Made by a program: the position numbers and the translations under genes. Under the pieces are notes generated by a model. The model did not search any database. It worked only from the letters and a program-made list of their open reading frames with translations, and had not been told where the DNA came from. A DNA stretch of 64,000 bases, from positions 479,989-543,988 of the forward strand of contig NZ_DS999543.1 in assembly GCF_000159015.1 (NCBI RefSeq), written 5' to 3'. The DNA is from Gleimia coleocanis DSM 15436 (lineage in GTDB: Bacteria > Actinomycetota > Actinomycetes > Actinomycetales > Actinomycetaceae). Every line of letters starts with the position of its first letter. The stretch's first letter is position 1. Below, piece by piece: positions 9,246 to 18,891 of the stretch.

Positions 9246-12200
9246 GTGGAATTACTAAACGCACCACAAAATACAGTCCAGCCCAAAACAGCACTGCAAA
9301 AAACCCTGGCGAATATTACAGAAGAAGCTTGTATTCGCCTTGTCGGTCCAGCTACTTTTGGGCTGGGTAAAGTAGCTGCCGAAAGAGGTGACGTTACTTT
9401 CTACCAATTCAACGCCGAAAATACCGAAATTACGGCGAAAGTAAAAGGTGGGGGATTATCCTACACCTGCTGGATTAGCCAGCCCGGCAAAACAGTACGT
9501 GAACTTGACTTACGTTGCGCCTGCTCAACCGGCACCTACTGTAAACACGTAATGGCAGCCCTGTGGAAAGTACAGGGGCAAACCCAGCATCACGCAGAAA
9601 CTTGGCGCGACAGCTTAGAAAACTTCCTCTCAAAAACCACTGGGGGAGAACCCCTAGCGTTGGTAGTAGACACTAAAGCCACCCCCGCTGAAATCACTAT
9701 TCGCCGCCAAGGACAAAACGGAAACTGGGTATCGGCTCGCGCCAGCTGGGTAGACATGACTTCCACCAAATGGGTTTCCGTAACCGACGGGCTACGTAGT
9801 GACCATTTAAGTTTTATCCGCAAACTCTGGAATCAAGCCCAACGCTCAGTAACTTGGGTAAACTCACGCTCTGTCACCCTCCTCAACCTAGAAGCAAACG
9901 CCTGGAAACTCCTTAAACAAGCTGAAAAACTAGGAATCTACCTTTTCCTAGACGACACAGAACACCCCCTGGAACTCGCCACAGATGAAATCCACCTTAA
10001 ATTCGACAGCTACACCAGCGAAAACGGCGACATTGAACTAAAAACAGTTGGGCAATATGATTCAGAAATCATCACCTACCCGCAAATCGTAGATTCACAA
10101 CCCGCCCTCGTGAAATACGCAGACCGAATGTTAATCCCCGTGAGCGAGGAAAGCCACCAACTGCTGGACCCCGCCAAACAACGCCGTCGCATCCTGATTC
10201 CCGCCACAGACGTTGCCGAATATCAAACCCATTATCTGCCCTATCTAAACCACTTGCTGGTAGCTAACCAAACCCTCCACGGGCCGTTCATAAAAATCAT
10301 TGCCGATCTAAACGGCCATCTCATTAAACTCAGCTGGGAAGTCGCATACGGGAACTCAGAACACACCCTGAAACTTAGCTGGATGAACGCCCTCAGCGCC
10401 CGCCCAGAAGATAAAGACATATTCACCCAAGTCCGCGACTACGTAACCACCCACACGCCGCTAGAATGGGGATTAGACCCCCACGTGCCCGAAACAGAAA
10501 TCGGACTAGAAAACTTCACCCACCTAATCGATTTAAAAAATAAAACCGCTACCGAATGCGAATACCTGCAATGGGAACTAAGTGACGCCATAAAACAACT
10601 CCAAGTCGCTACAAACCCCATAAAAATCAGTCTGAAACCAGCAGTCAAACTAGACGTAAATAAGCCAGACTGGTTCAATCTAGAAGTCGCAATCGAAGTA
10701 AATGGACAGGCCATTCGAGTTGAAGAAGTCCTCCGCGCCCTGCATGAAAATCGCTACTGGGTTACCACTGAAAACGGTACGTGGGCAGAAATTAACCCCG
10801 CCCAAATCGACCATTTACGGGCAATCCTTGAAAGTGTAAGCGAAAACCCATGGGAACACGCGCACATCAGCGTTCCCCGCATTCGCTTAGGCGCCCTCTC
10901 AAGCCTCGAACACTACGCGGTAAACACATCCGCCCTGGGAAACTGGATCAGCGAACTAAACGAACTAATCGCAGATACCCCAGAACGTGGTTTAGCCACT
11001 CCTAAAGAAGTTACGCTGCGTCCCTACCAAGAAACCGGGGTAGCTTGGATGGACCGAGTAACCTCACGCGGATACGGAGCAATCCTGGCAGACGACATGG
11101 GCTTAGGTAAAACCCTGCAGATTCTCAGCGTTATTGAAACCAAACGACTCCACAAAGAACTGAAACACGGGGTAGTAGTCGCCGCCCCCACCTCAGTAAT
11201 CGACGTCTGGCAAAAAGAAGCCAACCGCTTCTACCCAAGTCTAAAAGTAGCCACCATCAGAGAAAGCGCTAAAAAACGCAGCCAAAGCCTAGAAAAACTT
11301 ATTGAAATACACGATGTGCTGATAACCTCCTGGACACTTCTACAAATGGACCAGGAAGAATACCGGAAACTCACCCTCGACGGCGCTATCTTTGATGAAG
11401 CCCAAGCCATCAAAAACCCGCGCACCGCGCAGCACAAAGCAGCGAAAAACCTGCAAGCACACTGGAAAATCGCCTCTACCGGCACACCCGTAGAAAACAG
11501 TTTGGCAGACCTGTGGGCAATTATGCGGATCGTAAATCCTGCTCTGCTGCCCGGATACACTGCCTTTAACTCCGAATACGGTAAACGCATTGAAATGAAC
11601 GGGGAAAGCGCAGCTGCAAAACGCCTACAAGCCCTTACCCAGCCATTCATGAAGCGACGCACCAAGAAACTCGTTGCCCCACAGCTACCCCCAAAAATTG
11701 AACAAACCATCTACGTGGAGCTATCTGCTAAACACCGTAAGACCTACGACCGCTACCTAAACCAACATCGTAAAGAACTCCTCGCACTGGCTGAAGACAC
11801 GCACAGCCAAGGATTCAAAATCATTACCGGTCTCAACCAGCTACGCCAATTAGCCCTAGACCCACAATTAGTCGAAAAAGACAAAGACTGGCCAGAATCA
11901 GCTAAAACACAAGCCCTGATTGACCTTTTGCTACCCCTACAGGCAGAAGGAAAGAAATCCCTGGTATTTTCTCAATACACCAGCTACCTGCAGCGAATCC
12001 GCACTGCTCTAAACGAAGCTGGCATCACCACCAGCTATTTAGACGGAGGAACCCAAAAACGTGGGGAAGTAATCGAAAACTTCAAACACAGTGACACCAA
12101 CGTTTTCCTCATCTCCCTCAAAGCTGGAGGAACCGGCCTCACCCTCACCGAAGCCGAAAACGTCTTTATCCTTGACCCCTGGTGGAATCCCGCCACTGAG

Positions 12201-12392
12201 AACCAAGCAATTGACCGCGCCCACCGTATCGGACAAGAAAACACCGTTAACGTCTACCGACTCTGCTCAGCTGACACAATTGAAGAAAAAGTTATGGCCT
12301 TGCAGGTACACAAACGTCAAGTTGCCGACGCCATCATTGGTGAAGAAGTAAAAGCCCTGAGCATAGCGGAACTTAAAGAAATCCTCCAGTGA
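9246..12392 (+). CDS. SNF2-family helicase with N-terminal SWIM zinc finger
   Basis: This 1048-aa RapA/HepA-like superfamily 2 ATPase starts at GTG 9246. A SWIM-type zinc finger (CACSTGTYCKHVMAALW) lies near residues 90-107. A long middle region without recognised domains follows. The SNF2 ATPase core then starts near residue 590, with RPYQETGVAWM, the P-loop DDMGLGKTLQ (about 615), Walker B FDEAQ (about 716), STGTPVENSL, SLKAGGTGLTLTEA (about 956) and the arginine finger motif DRAHRIGQ. Such proteins remodel nucleoprotein or act in transcription recycling or repair. The gene ends just 3 nt before the SOS box that precedes dnaE2. Its placement inside the mutasome cassette suggests a damage-response link, but this is inference. 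Confidence 0.9.
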   Translation: MELLNAPQNTVQPKTALQKTLANITEEACIRLVGPATFGLGKVAAERGDVTFYQFNAENTEITAKVKGGGLSYTCWISQPGKTVRELDLRCACSTGTYCKHVMAALWKVQGQTQHHAETWRDSLENFLSKTTGGEPLALVVDTKATPAEITIRRQGQNGNWVSARASWVDMTSTKWVSVTDGLRSDHLSFIRKLWNQAQRSVTWVNSRSVTLLNLEANAWKLLKQAEKLGIYLFLDDTEHPLELATDEIHLKFDSYTSENGDIELKTVGQYDSEIITYPQIVDSQPALVKYADRMLIPVSEESHQLLDPAKQRRRILIPATDVAEYQTHYLPYLNHLLVANQTLHGPFIKIIADLNGHLIKLSWEVAYGNSEHTLKLSWMNALSARPEDKDIFTQVRDYVTTHTPLEWGLDPHVPETEIGLENFTHLIDLKNKTATECEYLQWELSDAIKQLQVATNPIKISLKPAVKLDVNKPDWFNLEVAIEVNGQAIRVEEVLRALHENRYWVTTENGTWAEINPAQIDHLRAILESVSENPWEHAHISVPRIRLGALSSLEHYAVNTSALGNWISELNELIADTPERGLATPKEVTLRPYQETGVAWMDRVTSRGYGAILADDMGLGKTLQILSVIETKRLHKELKHGVVVAAPTSVIDVWQKEANRFYPSLKVATIRESAKKRSQSLEKLIEIHDVLITSWTLLQMDQEEYRKLTLDGAIFDEAQAIKNPRTAQHKAAKNLQAHWKIASTGTPVENSLADLWAIMRIVNPALLPGYTAFNSEYGKRIEMNGESAAAKRLQALTQPFMKRRTKKLVAPQLPPKIEQTIYVELSAKHRKTYDRYLNQHRKELLALAEDTHSQGFKIITGLNQLRQLALDPQLVEKDKDWPESAKTQALIDLLLPLQAEGKKSLVFSQYTSYLQRIRTALNEAGITTSYLDGGTQKRGEVIENFKHSDTNVFLISLKAGGTGLTLTEAENVFILDPWWNPATENQAIDRAHRIGQENTVNVYRLCSADTIEEKVMALQVHKRQVADAIIGEEVKALSIAELKEILQ

Positions 12393-12395
12393 ATA

Positions 12396-12411
12396 TCGAA
12401 CAAGTGTTCGA
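12396..12411 (+). promoter_or_regulatory. Perfect LexA (SOS) box upstream of dnaE2 pseudogene
   Basis: TCGAACAAGTGTTCGA fits the actinobacterial SOS consensus at every specified position. A TGTAAT hexamer (12412-12417) follows directly, placing the expected transcription start at or near the GTG of dnaE2 (12424). The gene may therefore have been transcribed as leaderless mRNA with LexA blocking the promoter. Confidence 0.9.
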
Positions 12412-12423
12412 TGTAATGGGTGG

Positions 12424-15316
12424 GTGAGTCCAGAATACGCAGAACTACACGCCCACAGCTGCTACAGCTTCCTACACGGCGCAGACCAACCCCCTCATCT
12501 CATCGACACCGCTTTGAAACTCGGGCTAACCGGCATCGCCCTCATCGACTACGACGGAGTCTACGGAGCCGTCCAAACCGCCCAAGCAGCTAAAAACACC
12601 CCACTAAAAACCGTATTCGGAACAGAACTCACCCTCAACGACCCCACTTACGGGCTAACACACTTACCCGTACTGGCAAACAACCTCAACGGCTACCACC
12701 AAATCTGTAAACTTATCTCCACTAAACAACTCCACCACACTGAAAAACCCGCCACCTCTTCACCTGGGAGGACTTAGCTACCGGCACGCTCGCGGACTGC
12801 ACGATTTTAACGGGGACATCTAAAGGCCCCTTGCGACAGGCTTTAGAAGCAGGTGGGTTGGAAGCTGGAAAACGTCAGTTGGATTTTTTAAGCGAGGTTT
12901 TTAGCCGAAAATTAGCGGTAGAGTCCACTTTAGTAACTGAACGTGACCGCGAATACGTGAGTCAACAACTGGGGCTTTTAGCCAAACAAGCGGATCTACC
13001 ACTGGTAGCAACCACAGCTGCCCGGGCGGCAGATCTGCGTTCACTGCGCAAATCTCACGTTCTCAGAGCCATACAAATGCAGGGGAGCCTCAGCCAAGTT
13101 GAACCATTTTTAGAAGCGTTTCTCCCTATCTTGCGTTCTGCTGCGGATATGGTCCAAATTCATAAGTATCATCCAGAAGCAGTTACGAATGCAGCGCAGT
13201 TAGCTGGCGAAATAGCGTTCGATTTTCGCCTTTTAGCCCCCCAGTTACCAGTTGGGCAAGTTTCTGCAGGGGAAACGGAAACTGCTTGGTTGCGTAAGTG
13301 TGCTTACGAGGGCGCCAAACTGCGCTACGACAGCAGAGCTGAAAACCGTAAAGCCTGGGAAACTATTGACCATGAGCTTAAAATCATTGCTAATCTGGGG
13401 TTTTGCGGGTACTTTCTGATAGTTAAAGAAATCGTAGACTTCTGCAAAGCAAACGATATTCTTTGCCAAGGCAGAGGTTCTGCCGCTAACTCTGCGGTTT
13501 GCTACGCCTTAGGAATCACTGCGGTGGACGCGGTTTATCATCGCCTCATGTTTGAAAGGTTTCTTTCCCCAGACCGATCAGGACCGCCTGATATTGATAT
13601 CGATATTGAAGCTAAACGCCGTGAAGAAGTTATTCAACACGTTTTTGAAAAATACGGTCGCCATAATGCTGCGCAGGTAGCGAATGTGATTACCTACCGG
13701 CATCGTTCAGCTATCAGAGACGCAGCTAAGGCCTTTGGATTTAGTGAAGAAATCGCATTGCAGTGGGATAAAGAATATTGTGCTGAAGCTGGTTTAGTGA
13801 AGTTTGTTTTACTGGGTTTAGGGATGCTCACGGCACTGCGACGCATGTTTTCCGCCCTCGAAAAACAAGGATATGTGCAGGCTGACGGACGCAAACTTGA
13901 CTTATATTCCCTCCCCGCAGAAGACCCCCAAGTATGTGACCTATTATGTGCAGATGACACCGTGGGAGTATTCCAAGTGGAATCGCGCGCCCAGATGAAT
14001 ACGCTACCCCGCCTGCGTCCACGCTGTTTTTACGACCTAGTGGTAGAAGTTGTGTTAATTCGTCCTGGACCGATTCAAGGCAACGCGGTTAATCCGTATT
14101 TGCGTAGGTGCCTGGGGAAAGAACCAGTACGTTACGTAGATGAGCTGTTGAAACCGATTTTGGAACGCACTTTGGGTGTACCATTTTTCCAAGAGCAGCT
14201 TATGCAAATCGCGGTAGAAGCCGCTGGGTTCTCTGCAGCTGAAGCTGACCAGCTGCGTAAAGCCATGGGGTCTAAACGGAGTGAAGAACGCATGCGGAAA
14301 CTGAAGCCACAGTTGTACGCGGGGCTGGCGCAAAACGGAATCGTAGGGGAGCGGGCTGAGGAAATTTTCGAATATTTTTCAGGTTTTGCGGAGTTTAGTT
14401 TCCCTGAATCTCACGCGTTTTCTTTCGCCTATATTGTTTACGCTTCCGCATGGATGAAAGTGCATTTTCCGCATGAGTTTTATGCATCGATTATTGCTTC
14501 CCAGCCGATGGGGTTTTATTCAGTGTATTCGCTGGTGGCGGATGCTCACCGACGAGGAGTGCGGGTTCTGCCCCGGATGTAGGATATTCGCAGTGGCTGA
14601 CGGTGGTTGAAGAGACGCTTTCGGGTAAAGCTGTGCGTTTGGGGTTTCAACAAGTGAAAGGGCTGAGCCGAGAGAGCGCTAAACGGCTGGTGCAAGCGCG
14701 GTTGGAGCAACCGTTTATTTCTTTAAGTAATGTGGCGTCGCGTGCTTATTTGTCGGAAGCTGAGTTGCGTTTACTGGGGTTGGCAGGAGCATTTGAGAGT
14801 TTAGGAGTGAGCCGGCGGGAAGCCGCGTGGCAGGCGCGGTTTTAGCACAGTCTAAGTTGCAGCCGACTTTGCCGGGCTTAGAGTTTGCTGCGGTGTCGTT
14901 GCCGGCTTTGGGGAAGGTTGATGAGCTTGCGGCGGATTATGAGTTTACGCGGGTGAGTAGCCGGCATCCGTTTGAGTTTTGCGCCCAGATTTGCGTGAGC
15001 TTGGGGTTTTAGCGTGCGCGGAAGTGAAGTCTGCGGCTGATGGTGAACGTGTGTGGGTTGCGGGGATTGTTACGCACCGGCAACGCCCTGCGACGGCTGC
15101 AGGGATGACGTTTTGGCGTTAGAGGATGAGACGGGTTTAGTGAATGTGATGTGCTCTGTGGGGTTGTGGAAGCGTTTTCGAAGTGTTGCGGTGAATGCTT
15201 CTGGCTTGTTGGTGCGGGGAAAAGTGGATGCTGCTGATGGTGCTTTTGTAGTGGTGGCGGATAAGATTGAAGAGTGTCAGGTGGCGGCGTCGGCGCAGTC
15301 GCGGGATTTTCGGTGA
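12424..15316 (+). pseudogene. dnaE2: Error-prone DNA polymerase DnaE2, inactivated
   Basis: DnaE2 is the polymerase of the SOS mutasome. The PHP domain begins at GTG 12424 (YAELHAHSCYSFLHGA). The frame then changes five times: near 12745, near 14575 (VLP/PDV), near 14830, near 14985 (HPFEF/PDLREL) and near 15110 (TF/LALEDETG). Each change is what a one-base deletion would give, and most lie in short homopolymers. In addition, roughly 70-100 residues are missing between AFGFSEEIAL and QWDKEYC. The third catalytic aspartate, expected in KFDLLGLGML, is valine here (KFVLLGLGML). The first two aspartates survive (PDIDIDIE). The last frame carries the OB-fold segment. The gene cannot make an active polymerase. 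Confidence 0.9.
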
Positions 15317-15322
15317 GTTTAG

Positions 15323-15838
15323 GTGGTTAGTGTGGCTGTTGAGGTTGAGCGTAAGTTTTTAGTTGCTGGGGATGGTTGGCAGCAGTTGGTGCGGGATTCT
15401 CAGCATTTTGGGCAGGGTTATTTGGCAGCGTCTGAGAATTGTTTGGTGCGGGTGCGTGTGGGTGCGGATACGGCTTGGTTGACGTTGAAGGGCCGCGATA
15501 TGCAGGCGGGTTCAGAGTCCGGTTCTGTTTCCGGTTCTATTTCCGAGGGCGGTTTATTAAAGCGTTTCGAGTTCGAATATGAGATTCCAGTGGCTGACGG
15601 CCAGCAGCTTTTAGAACAGTTAACCTACGCGTCTTTAGAAAAGACGAGGTTTTTCTTAGATATGCCAGAATATGACTGGACGGTAGATGTTTTTTCGGGG
15701 CGTTACGCGGGACTGGTTTTATTAGAAATCGAGGGCTCCGGAGTGGAATCTTTAGACGCTGCGAAGCTACCAGATTGGGTTGGGGCAGAGGTCAGCAACG
15801 ATCCTGCTTATGCGAATGCAAACTTAGCGAAGAAGTAA
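15323..15838 (+). CDS. CYTH-domain protein (triphosphate tunnel metalloenzyme family)
   Basis: The protein of about 170 aa opens with VEVERKFLV, the ExExK signature of CYTH/triphosphate-tunnel enzymes, and continues with VRVRVGADTAWLTLKG and FEFEYEIPVADGQQLL, all matching the beta-barrel repeats of the fold. Family members hydrolyse inorganic triphosphate or nucleoside triphosphates; the substrate is unknown here. The start is GTG 15323 or GTG 15332, the latter having AGGTGG just upstream. Its stop codon abuts the ATG of the next small ORF. Confidence 0.88.
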   Translation: MVSVAVEVERKFLVAGDGWQQLVRDSQHFGQGYLAASENCLVRVRVGADTAWLTLKGRDMQAGSESGSVSGSISEGGLLKRFEFEYEIPVADGQQLLEQLTYASLEKTRFFLDMPEYDWTVDVFSGRYAGLVLLEIEGSGVESLDAAKLPDWVGAEVSNDPAYANANLAKK

Positions 15839-16048
15839 ATGAGCATGAGTATTGAGCGTTTTGAAAATATTACCAAGTTAAGTCAGCTCCGTGGAATGGT
15901 GCTTACGGAGGAAGAAAAAGCGCAGGTAACTATAGAAGACATTGAAGAACTTTTTCTCCGTTTAAATCGTTCATTGAGTGGAGTGTATTACTGCGCCGAT
16001 CGTTTATTTGGAAATATTGGCTGGGATGAAGAATACTTCTACGACTAG
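15839..16048 (+). CDS. Small uncharacterised protein (69 aa)
   Basis: I do not recognise this protein. It is acidic and helix-prone (ITKLSQLRGMVLTEEEKAQV), with an aromatic C-terminus (GWDEEYFYD). Its ATG follows the CYTH stop codon directly, so translation is probably coupled. The protein starting at 16258 shows a similar pattern (LTKIETLEELRDITLT), and the two may be distant paralogues separated by the inverted-repeat element. Confidence 0.55.
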   Translation: MSMSIERFENITKLSQLRGMVLTEEEKAQVTIEDIEELFLRLNRSLSGVYYCADRLFGNIGWDEEYFYD

Positions 16049-16112
16049 ACTTTATCTTATGCTCGAATTTGGCTGACGATTTAGTGGTTGATTAATATTT
16101 TTCTTCCCTGAC

Positions 16113-16218
16113 GGATATTAGAACGGTTTTCAGAAAAACAGTCTAATATCCACTAGAAATCATGGGGTTGTAGCTGATAATAGACAGTTTTTCTCAGAAC
16201 CCGTCTAATATGTGTCTA
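16113..16218. repeat. Dispersed inverted-repeat element, copy A
   Basis: There are two consecutive inverted repeats. The first is GGATATTAGA (16113-16122) with TCTAATATCC (16142-16151) around an A/T-rich core. The second runs from TAGACAGTTT (16181) to GTCTA (16203-16207). The arrangement, spacing and much of the sequence recur at 39642-39739. It lies between two small unknown ORFs. Confidence 0.65.
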
Positions 16219-16257
16219 CTAGAAAGATGTGGATTGGGAGTGGGGATTAAGAGAACT

Positions 16258-16452
16258 ATGAACGTACGAGATTTAACTAAGATTGAAACGTTAGAAGAAT
16301 TGCGTGATATAACACTTACTGTAGATGAGAATGAAGTTCTTGAAGATTCATTTCTTAGTGAGCAATTAACTCGTTTAGGCGTGAAAAAATTCATCATGGT
16401 TATTTTATTCCGCGTTTACGAGGATATATCTCATGGGACTATATCGGTTTGA
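16258..16452 (+). CDS. Small uncharacterised protein (64 aa)
   Basis: ATG 16258 opens a 64-aa ORF (MNVRDLTKIETLEELRD). An upstream ATG in frame at 16210 would run through the repeat element and is less likely. The protein has an acidic helical first half and a hydrophobic segment (KKFIMVILFRVY) in the second. There is weak resemblance to the 69-aa protein before the repeat element. No function can be assigned and the gene may not be real. Confidence 0.4.
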   Translation: MNVRDLTKIETLEELRDITLTVDENEVLEDSFLSEQLTRLGVKKFIMVILFRVYEDISHGTISV

Positions 16453-16510
16453 TTGACTAACTGGCAGTTTAGCCTAAGTTGCTTGCGGCAACCGACCGAT
16501 GAAAGCCAGG

Positions 16511-16559
16511 CGCACAACAAAAAAGTTTCCCTTGATTTCTCAAGGGAAACTTTTTGTTG
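16511..16559 (-). terminator. Long hairpin after tRNA-Leu(GAG)
   Basis: An approximately 24-bp stem (16511-16535 with 16540-16563, one bulged A) with a TTTC loop. It contains A- and T-tracts in the arms and directly follows the tRNA on the minus strand. Confidence 0.85.
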
Positions 16560-16647
16560 TGCGCGAAAGGGGACTTGAACCCCTACTCCCGTTAAGTTAG
16601 GAACCAGCACCTCAAGCTGGCGCGTCTACCTATTCCGCCACCCGCGC
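16560..16647 (-). tRNA. tRNA-Leu (anticodon GAG)
   Basis: An 88-nt class II tRNA read on the minus strand. The acceptor stem GCGCGGG pairs with TTCGCGC, allowing two G-U pairs, with discriminator A. The anticodon loop is CTTGAGG, a long variable arm is present, and the T-arm reads GGGGTTCAAGTCCCC. CCA is not encoded. Confidence 0.95.
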
Positions 16648-16730
16648 AGGAGTGCTATCTGGATGAATATTCATCAAGACAACACATAAACTTTACCATG
16701 AATCTAACGCAGACTCATAATCGGCTATTC

Positions 16731-17213
16731 TCAGAACCGGTGGTTTATGTCACGCAATGCAGGAAGATGCTCTTCCAAAGGCGCGAAAATGCGGGAGAGT
16801 TCCTCTTGATCAGCAATGCTCAAAAGGCTGAGGAAATGCTGGCGGAACAAGTCACGTTCCATCGCATTCGCCTGCTCCCAAATGCGACGACCATCGTCAG
16901 TAATCTGTGCGATATAGCCACGACCATCCTTAGCGGAAATACTCTTTTCAACCAGATTACGTTCAATCAGGCCAGAGATAACGTAGGAAAGTCGAGAAGG
17001 TGAGAAACACATATTGTCTGCCAGAACACCCATGCGCATTGACCCGTCCTCGGCTAAGTAAAGAGTAGTCAGTGCTTCATATTCTGCGGGTGCCAGGTGT
17101 AGCTCATTTTTAATCTTGGTATTTCGCATGAACGACAGTCGCATGGATACTTCAGAAAACACCTGCCACGCGCGGTCGCGTACGAATTCAATGTGTTCTA
17201 AATCTGCTGCCAT
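16731..17213 (-). CDS. MarR-family transcriptional regulator
   Basis: A 160-aa winged-helix regulator. LAPAEYEALTTLYLAEDG begins the helix-turn-helix; FSPSRLSYVISGLIERNLVEK is the recognition helix, followed by the wing DGRGYIAQITDDGRRIW typical of MarR. ATG 17213 is chosen because GGAG lies 9 nt before it; a GTG at 17228 is also in frame. It is divergent from the HAD phosphatase gene at 17304, which is a natural candidate target along with itself. The ligand is unknown. Confidence 0.88.
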   Translation of the reverse strand: MAADLEHIEFVRDRAWQVFSEVSMRLSFMRNTKIKNELHLAPAEYEALTTLYLAEDGSMRMGVLADNMCFSPSRLSYVISGLIERNLVEKSISAKDGRGYIAQITDDGRRIWEQANAMERDLFRQHFLSLLSIADQEELSRIFAPLEEHLPALRDINHRF

Positions 17214-17303
17214 TATTCGAAACTCCACTTATTTGAGCTAAAAACTGTACTAGGATATTACTATTTACCATAGCAAATATTTCCCAGGGGAGAAGAAAAA
17301 TAA

Positions 17304-17957
17304 ATGGAAACACCGATTGTAATCTTTGATTTAGACGGAACTTTAACTGATTCAGCTCCCCTCATCATGGAATCTATCAACTACGCTTTGGAAAAAATCG
17401 GTAAGCCACGTGAAACTCCCGCTGATTTACCACGCTGGGTGGGTCCACCTTTAGCAGTTTCCTTCCGCGATTTCGCTTTCGTCCCTGAAACCGGCATTGC
17501 AGACGCGATTGCTGCCTACCGTGAAAATTACGGTAAATACATGTTCGACGTCCCACTTTTCGAGGGCGTTATTCCAATGCTTGACGCGCTGAAAGCTGCG
17601 GGCGTCCCTATGGCGATTGCTACTTCAAAGGTTGAACGCCTGGCACGACCTATTGTCACGGAAGTTGGTTTAGGCGACTATTTCAGCTACGTTTGTGGCG
17701 CGAAAGATGACGGCGCACACCACACTAAAACTGACCTTATTAAAGAAGTCCTGGACTACTTTGCATCGCGAGGATATTCAACCGCTGAAGCGTATATGGT
17801 GGGGGACCGCATTTACGATATCGAGGGCGGCAATGAAAACTCTGTGAATACCATTGGTGTTGGCTGGGCTGGCACTGATGAAACCGAATTTTCAAAAGCA
17901 ACCTATATTGCACCTACCCCAGCGGACTTAGTGAAAATCGTTCTAAAAGGCGCCTAA
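17304..17957 (+). CDS. HAD-superfamily phosphatase, phosphoglycolate phosphatase-like
   Basis: This 217-aa cytosolic phosphatase has HAD motif I FDLDGTLTDS at the N-terminus, motif II IATSK, and the C-terminal motif GDRIYDIEGG. The alpha-helical cap between motifs I and II is of the Gph/PGMB type. ATG 17304 has GGGGAG upstream. The substrate cannot be told from sequence; Gph-like enzymes act on phosphoglycolate or pyrophosphate. The intergenic region shared with the MarR gene is 90 bp. Confidence 0.85.
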   Translation: METPIVIFDLDGTLTDSAPLIMESINYALEKIGKPRETPADLPRWVGPPLAVSFRDFAFVPETGIADAIAAYRENYGKYMFDVPLFEGVIPMLDALKAAGVPMAIATSKVERLARPIVTEVGLGDYFSYVCGAKDDGAHHTKTDLIKEVLDYFASRGYSTAEAYMVGDRIYDIEGGNENSVNTIGVGWAGTDETEFSKATYIAPTPADLVKIVLKGA

Positions 17958-17999
17958 CACTAAGTAAAAATACACGCTTAATAAGACGAACGGGTTGAG

Positions 18000-18797
18000 T
18001 CAGTAGCCTCTAATCCAAAAGATTACCGGCTCCCACGCTTCAGGATTAGTGACCGCAGAATCACCTGGAGGAGCAACCACTACAAATTCGCCTTCAGCCG
18101 GCATTCTCAGCAGGGGGCCGAAACCAACTAAAGTAGTTCCCCCAGGCTGCGGGTCCTCATACTTGGAACGCAGTGACTGTACAGACATAGCCCCGTGGAA
18201 CTGGCGGTCATTTAAAAGCAACTTAATCATGAGACTCAGGCGAGTATCTGCCGCGTCAACACGCAACCGTTCTAAATCTTTCGCCCAAACTTTCGATGCC
18301 TTATTAGGCTTACCTGAGAAAGCCATTAGCTGAACGGGTTTACGGATCCACAGGTTATCGTCGTCAACTGTCAAACCAAGCTCCATGCCCTGAGCAACCC
18401 ACCCACGTTGCATGAAATTAGTAAACGTCCGCTGATGCACCTTACCTTGATGTAACGGCGCAAAACCAGCTAAAACTAACCCCAGAAGCAGAGCAAAAAC
18501 TGAAGCATAAGCTAAAAACTGAAGTAGGAAAGTCAGTAGGCTGGTTTTCCCCGTGGCGCTAAACCACGCTGGTAGTAAACCAGTCCAAGAAGCAACTCCC
18601 TGGGCATTTAAAACCAACACATTCATGAACCCAGCAACGACTCCCACTGCAATTAGCAGTAGTGCAGAACGTAATAAATCATTACGAATGATTACTTGAG
18701 CGCGGAAATTAGCATAATCGCTGAGAGAATCCGTCAAGTGTTGAATCTGCGCAACATTGATCTCACGCAGATTAGGAGCGTCATTAGAGCTGGTCAT
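18000..18797 (-). CDS. Uncharacterised membrane protein with two transmembrane helices
   Basis: I do not recognise this 265-aa protein. A soluble N-terminus of about 40 residues precedes two hydrophobic segments (LLLIAVGVVAGFMNVLVL and FLAYASVFALLLGLVLAGF). A C-terminal soluble domain of about 140 residues follows and includes a glycine/proline-rich stretch (EDPQPGGTTLVGFGP). The start ATG 18797 has little upstream support. It is convergent with the HAD gene and divergent from the DsbA-like gene. Confidence 0.65.
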   Translation of the reverse strand: MTSSNDAPNLREINVAQIQHLTDSLSDYANFRAQVIIRNDLLRSALLLIAVGVVAGFMNVLVLNAQGVASWTGLLPAWFSATGKTSLLTFLLQFLAYASVFALLLGLVLAGFAPLHQGKVHQRTFTNFMQRGWVAQGMELGLTVDDDNLWIRKPVQLMAFSGKPNKASKVWAKDLERLRVDAADTRLSLMIKLLLNDRQFHGAMSVQSLRSKYEDPQPGGTTLVGFGPLLRMPAEGEFVVVAPPGDSAVTNPEAWEPVIFWIRGY

Positions 18798-18891
18798 AGT
18801 TCAACCATACCAACCCTTTTAACTGCACCACCAGATTTGTAAGCCTGAACTAGGGTCGCCACCACCTCTAAAACCCAGTAAAATAACGGTT

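Noticed and set aside
12424..15316. Programmed frameshifting or sequencing error in dnaE2
   Set aside because: Five shifts without slippery heptamers are too many for programmed frameshifting. In-frame loss of a catalytic Asp and of an internal segment argues against sequencing error as the sole cause.
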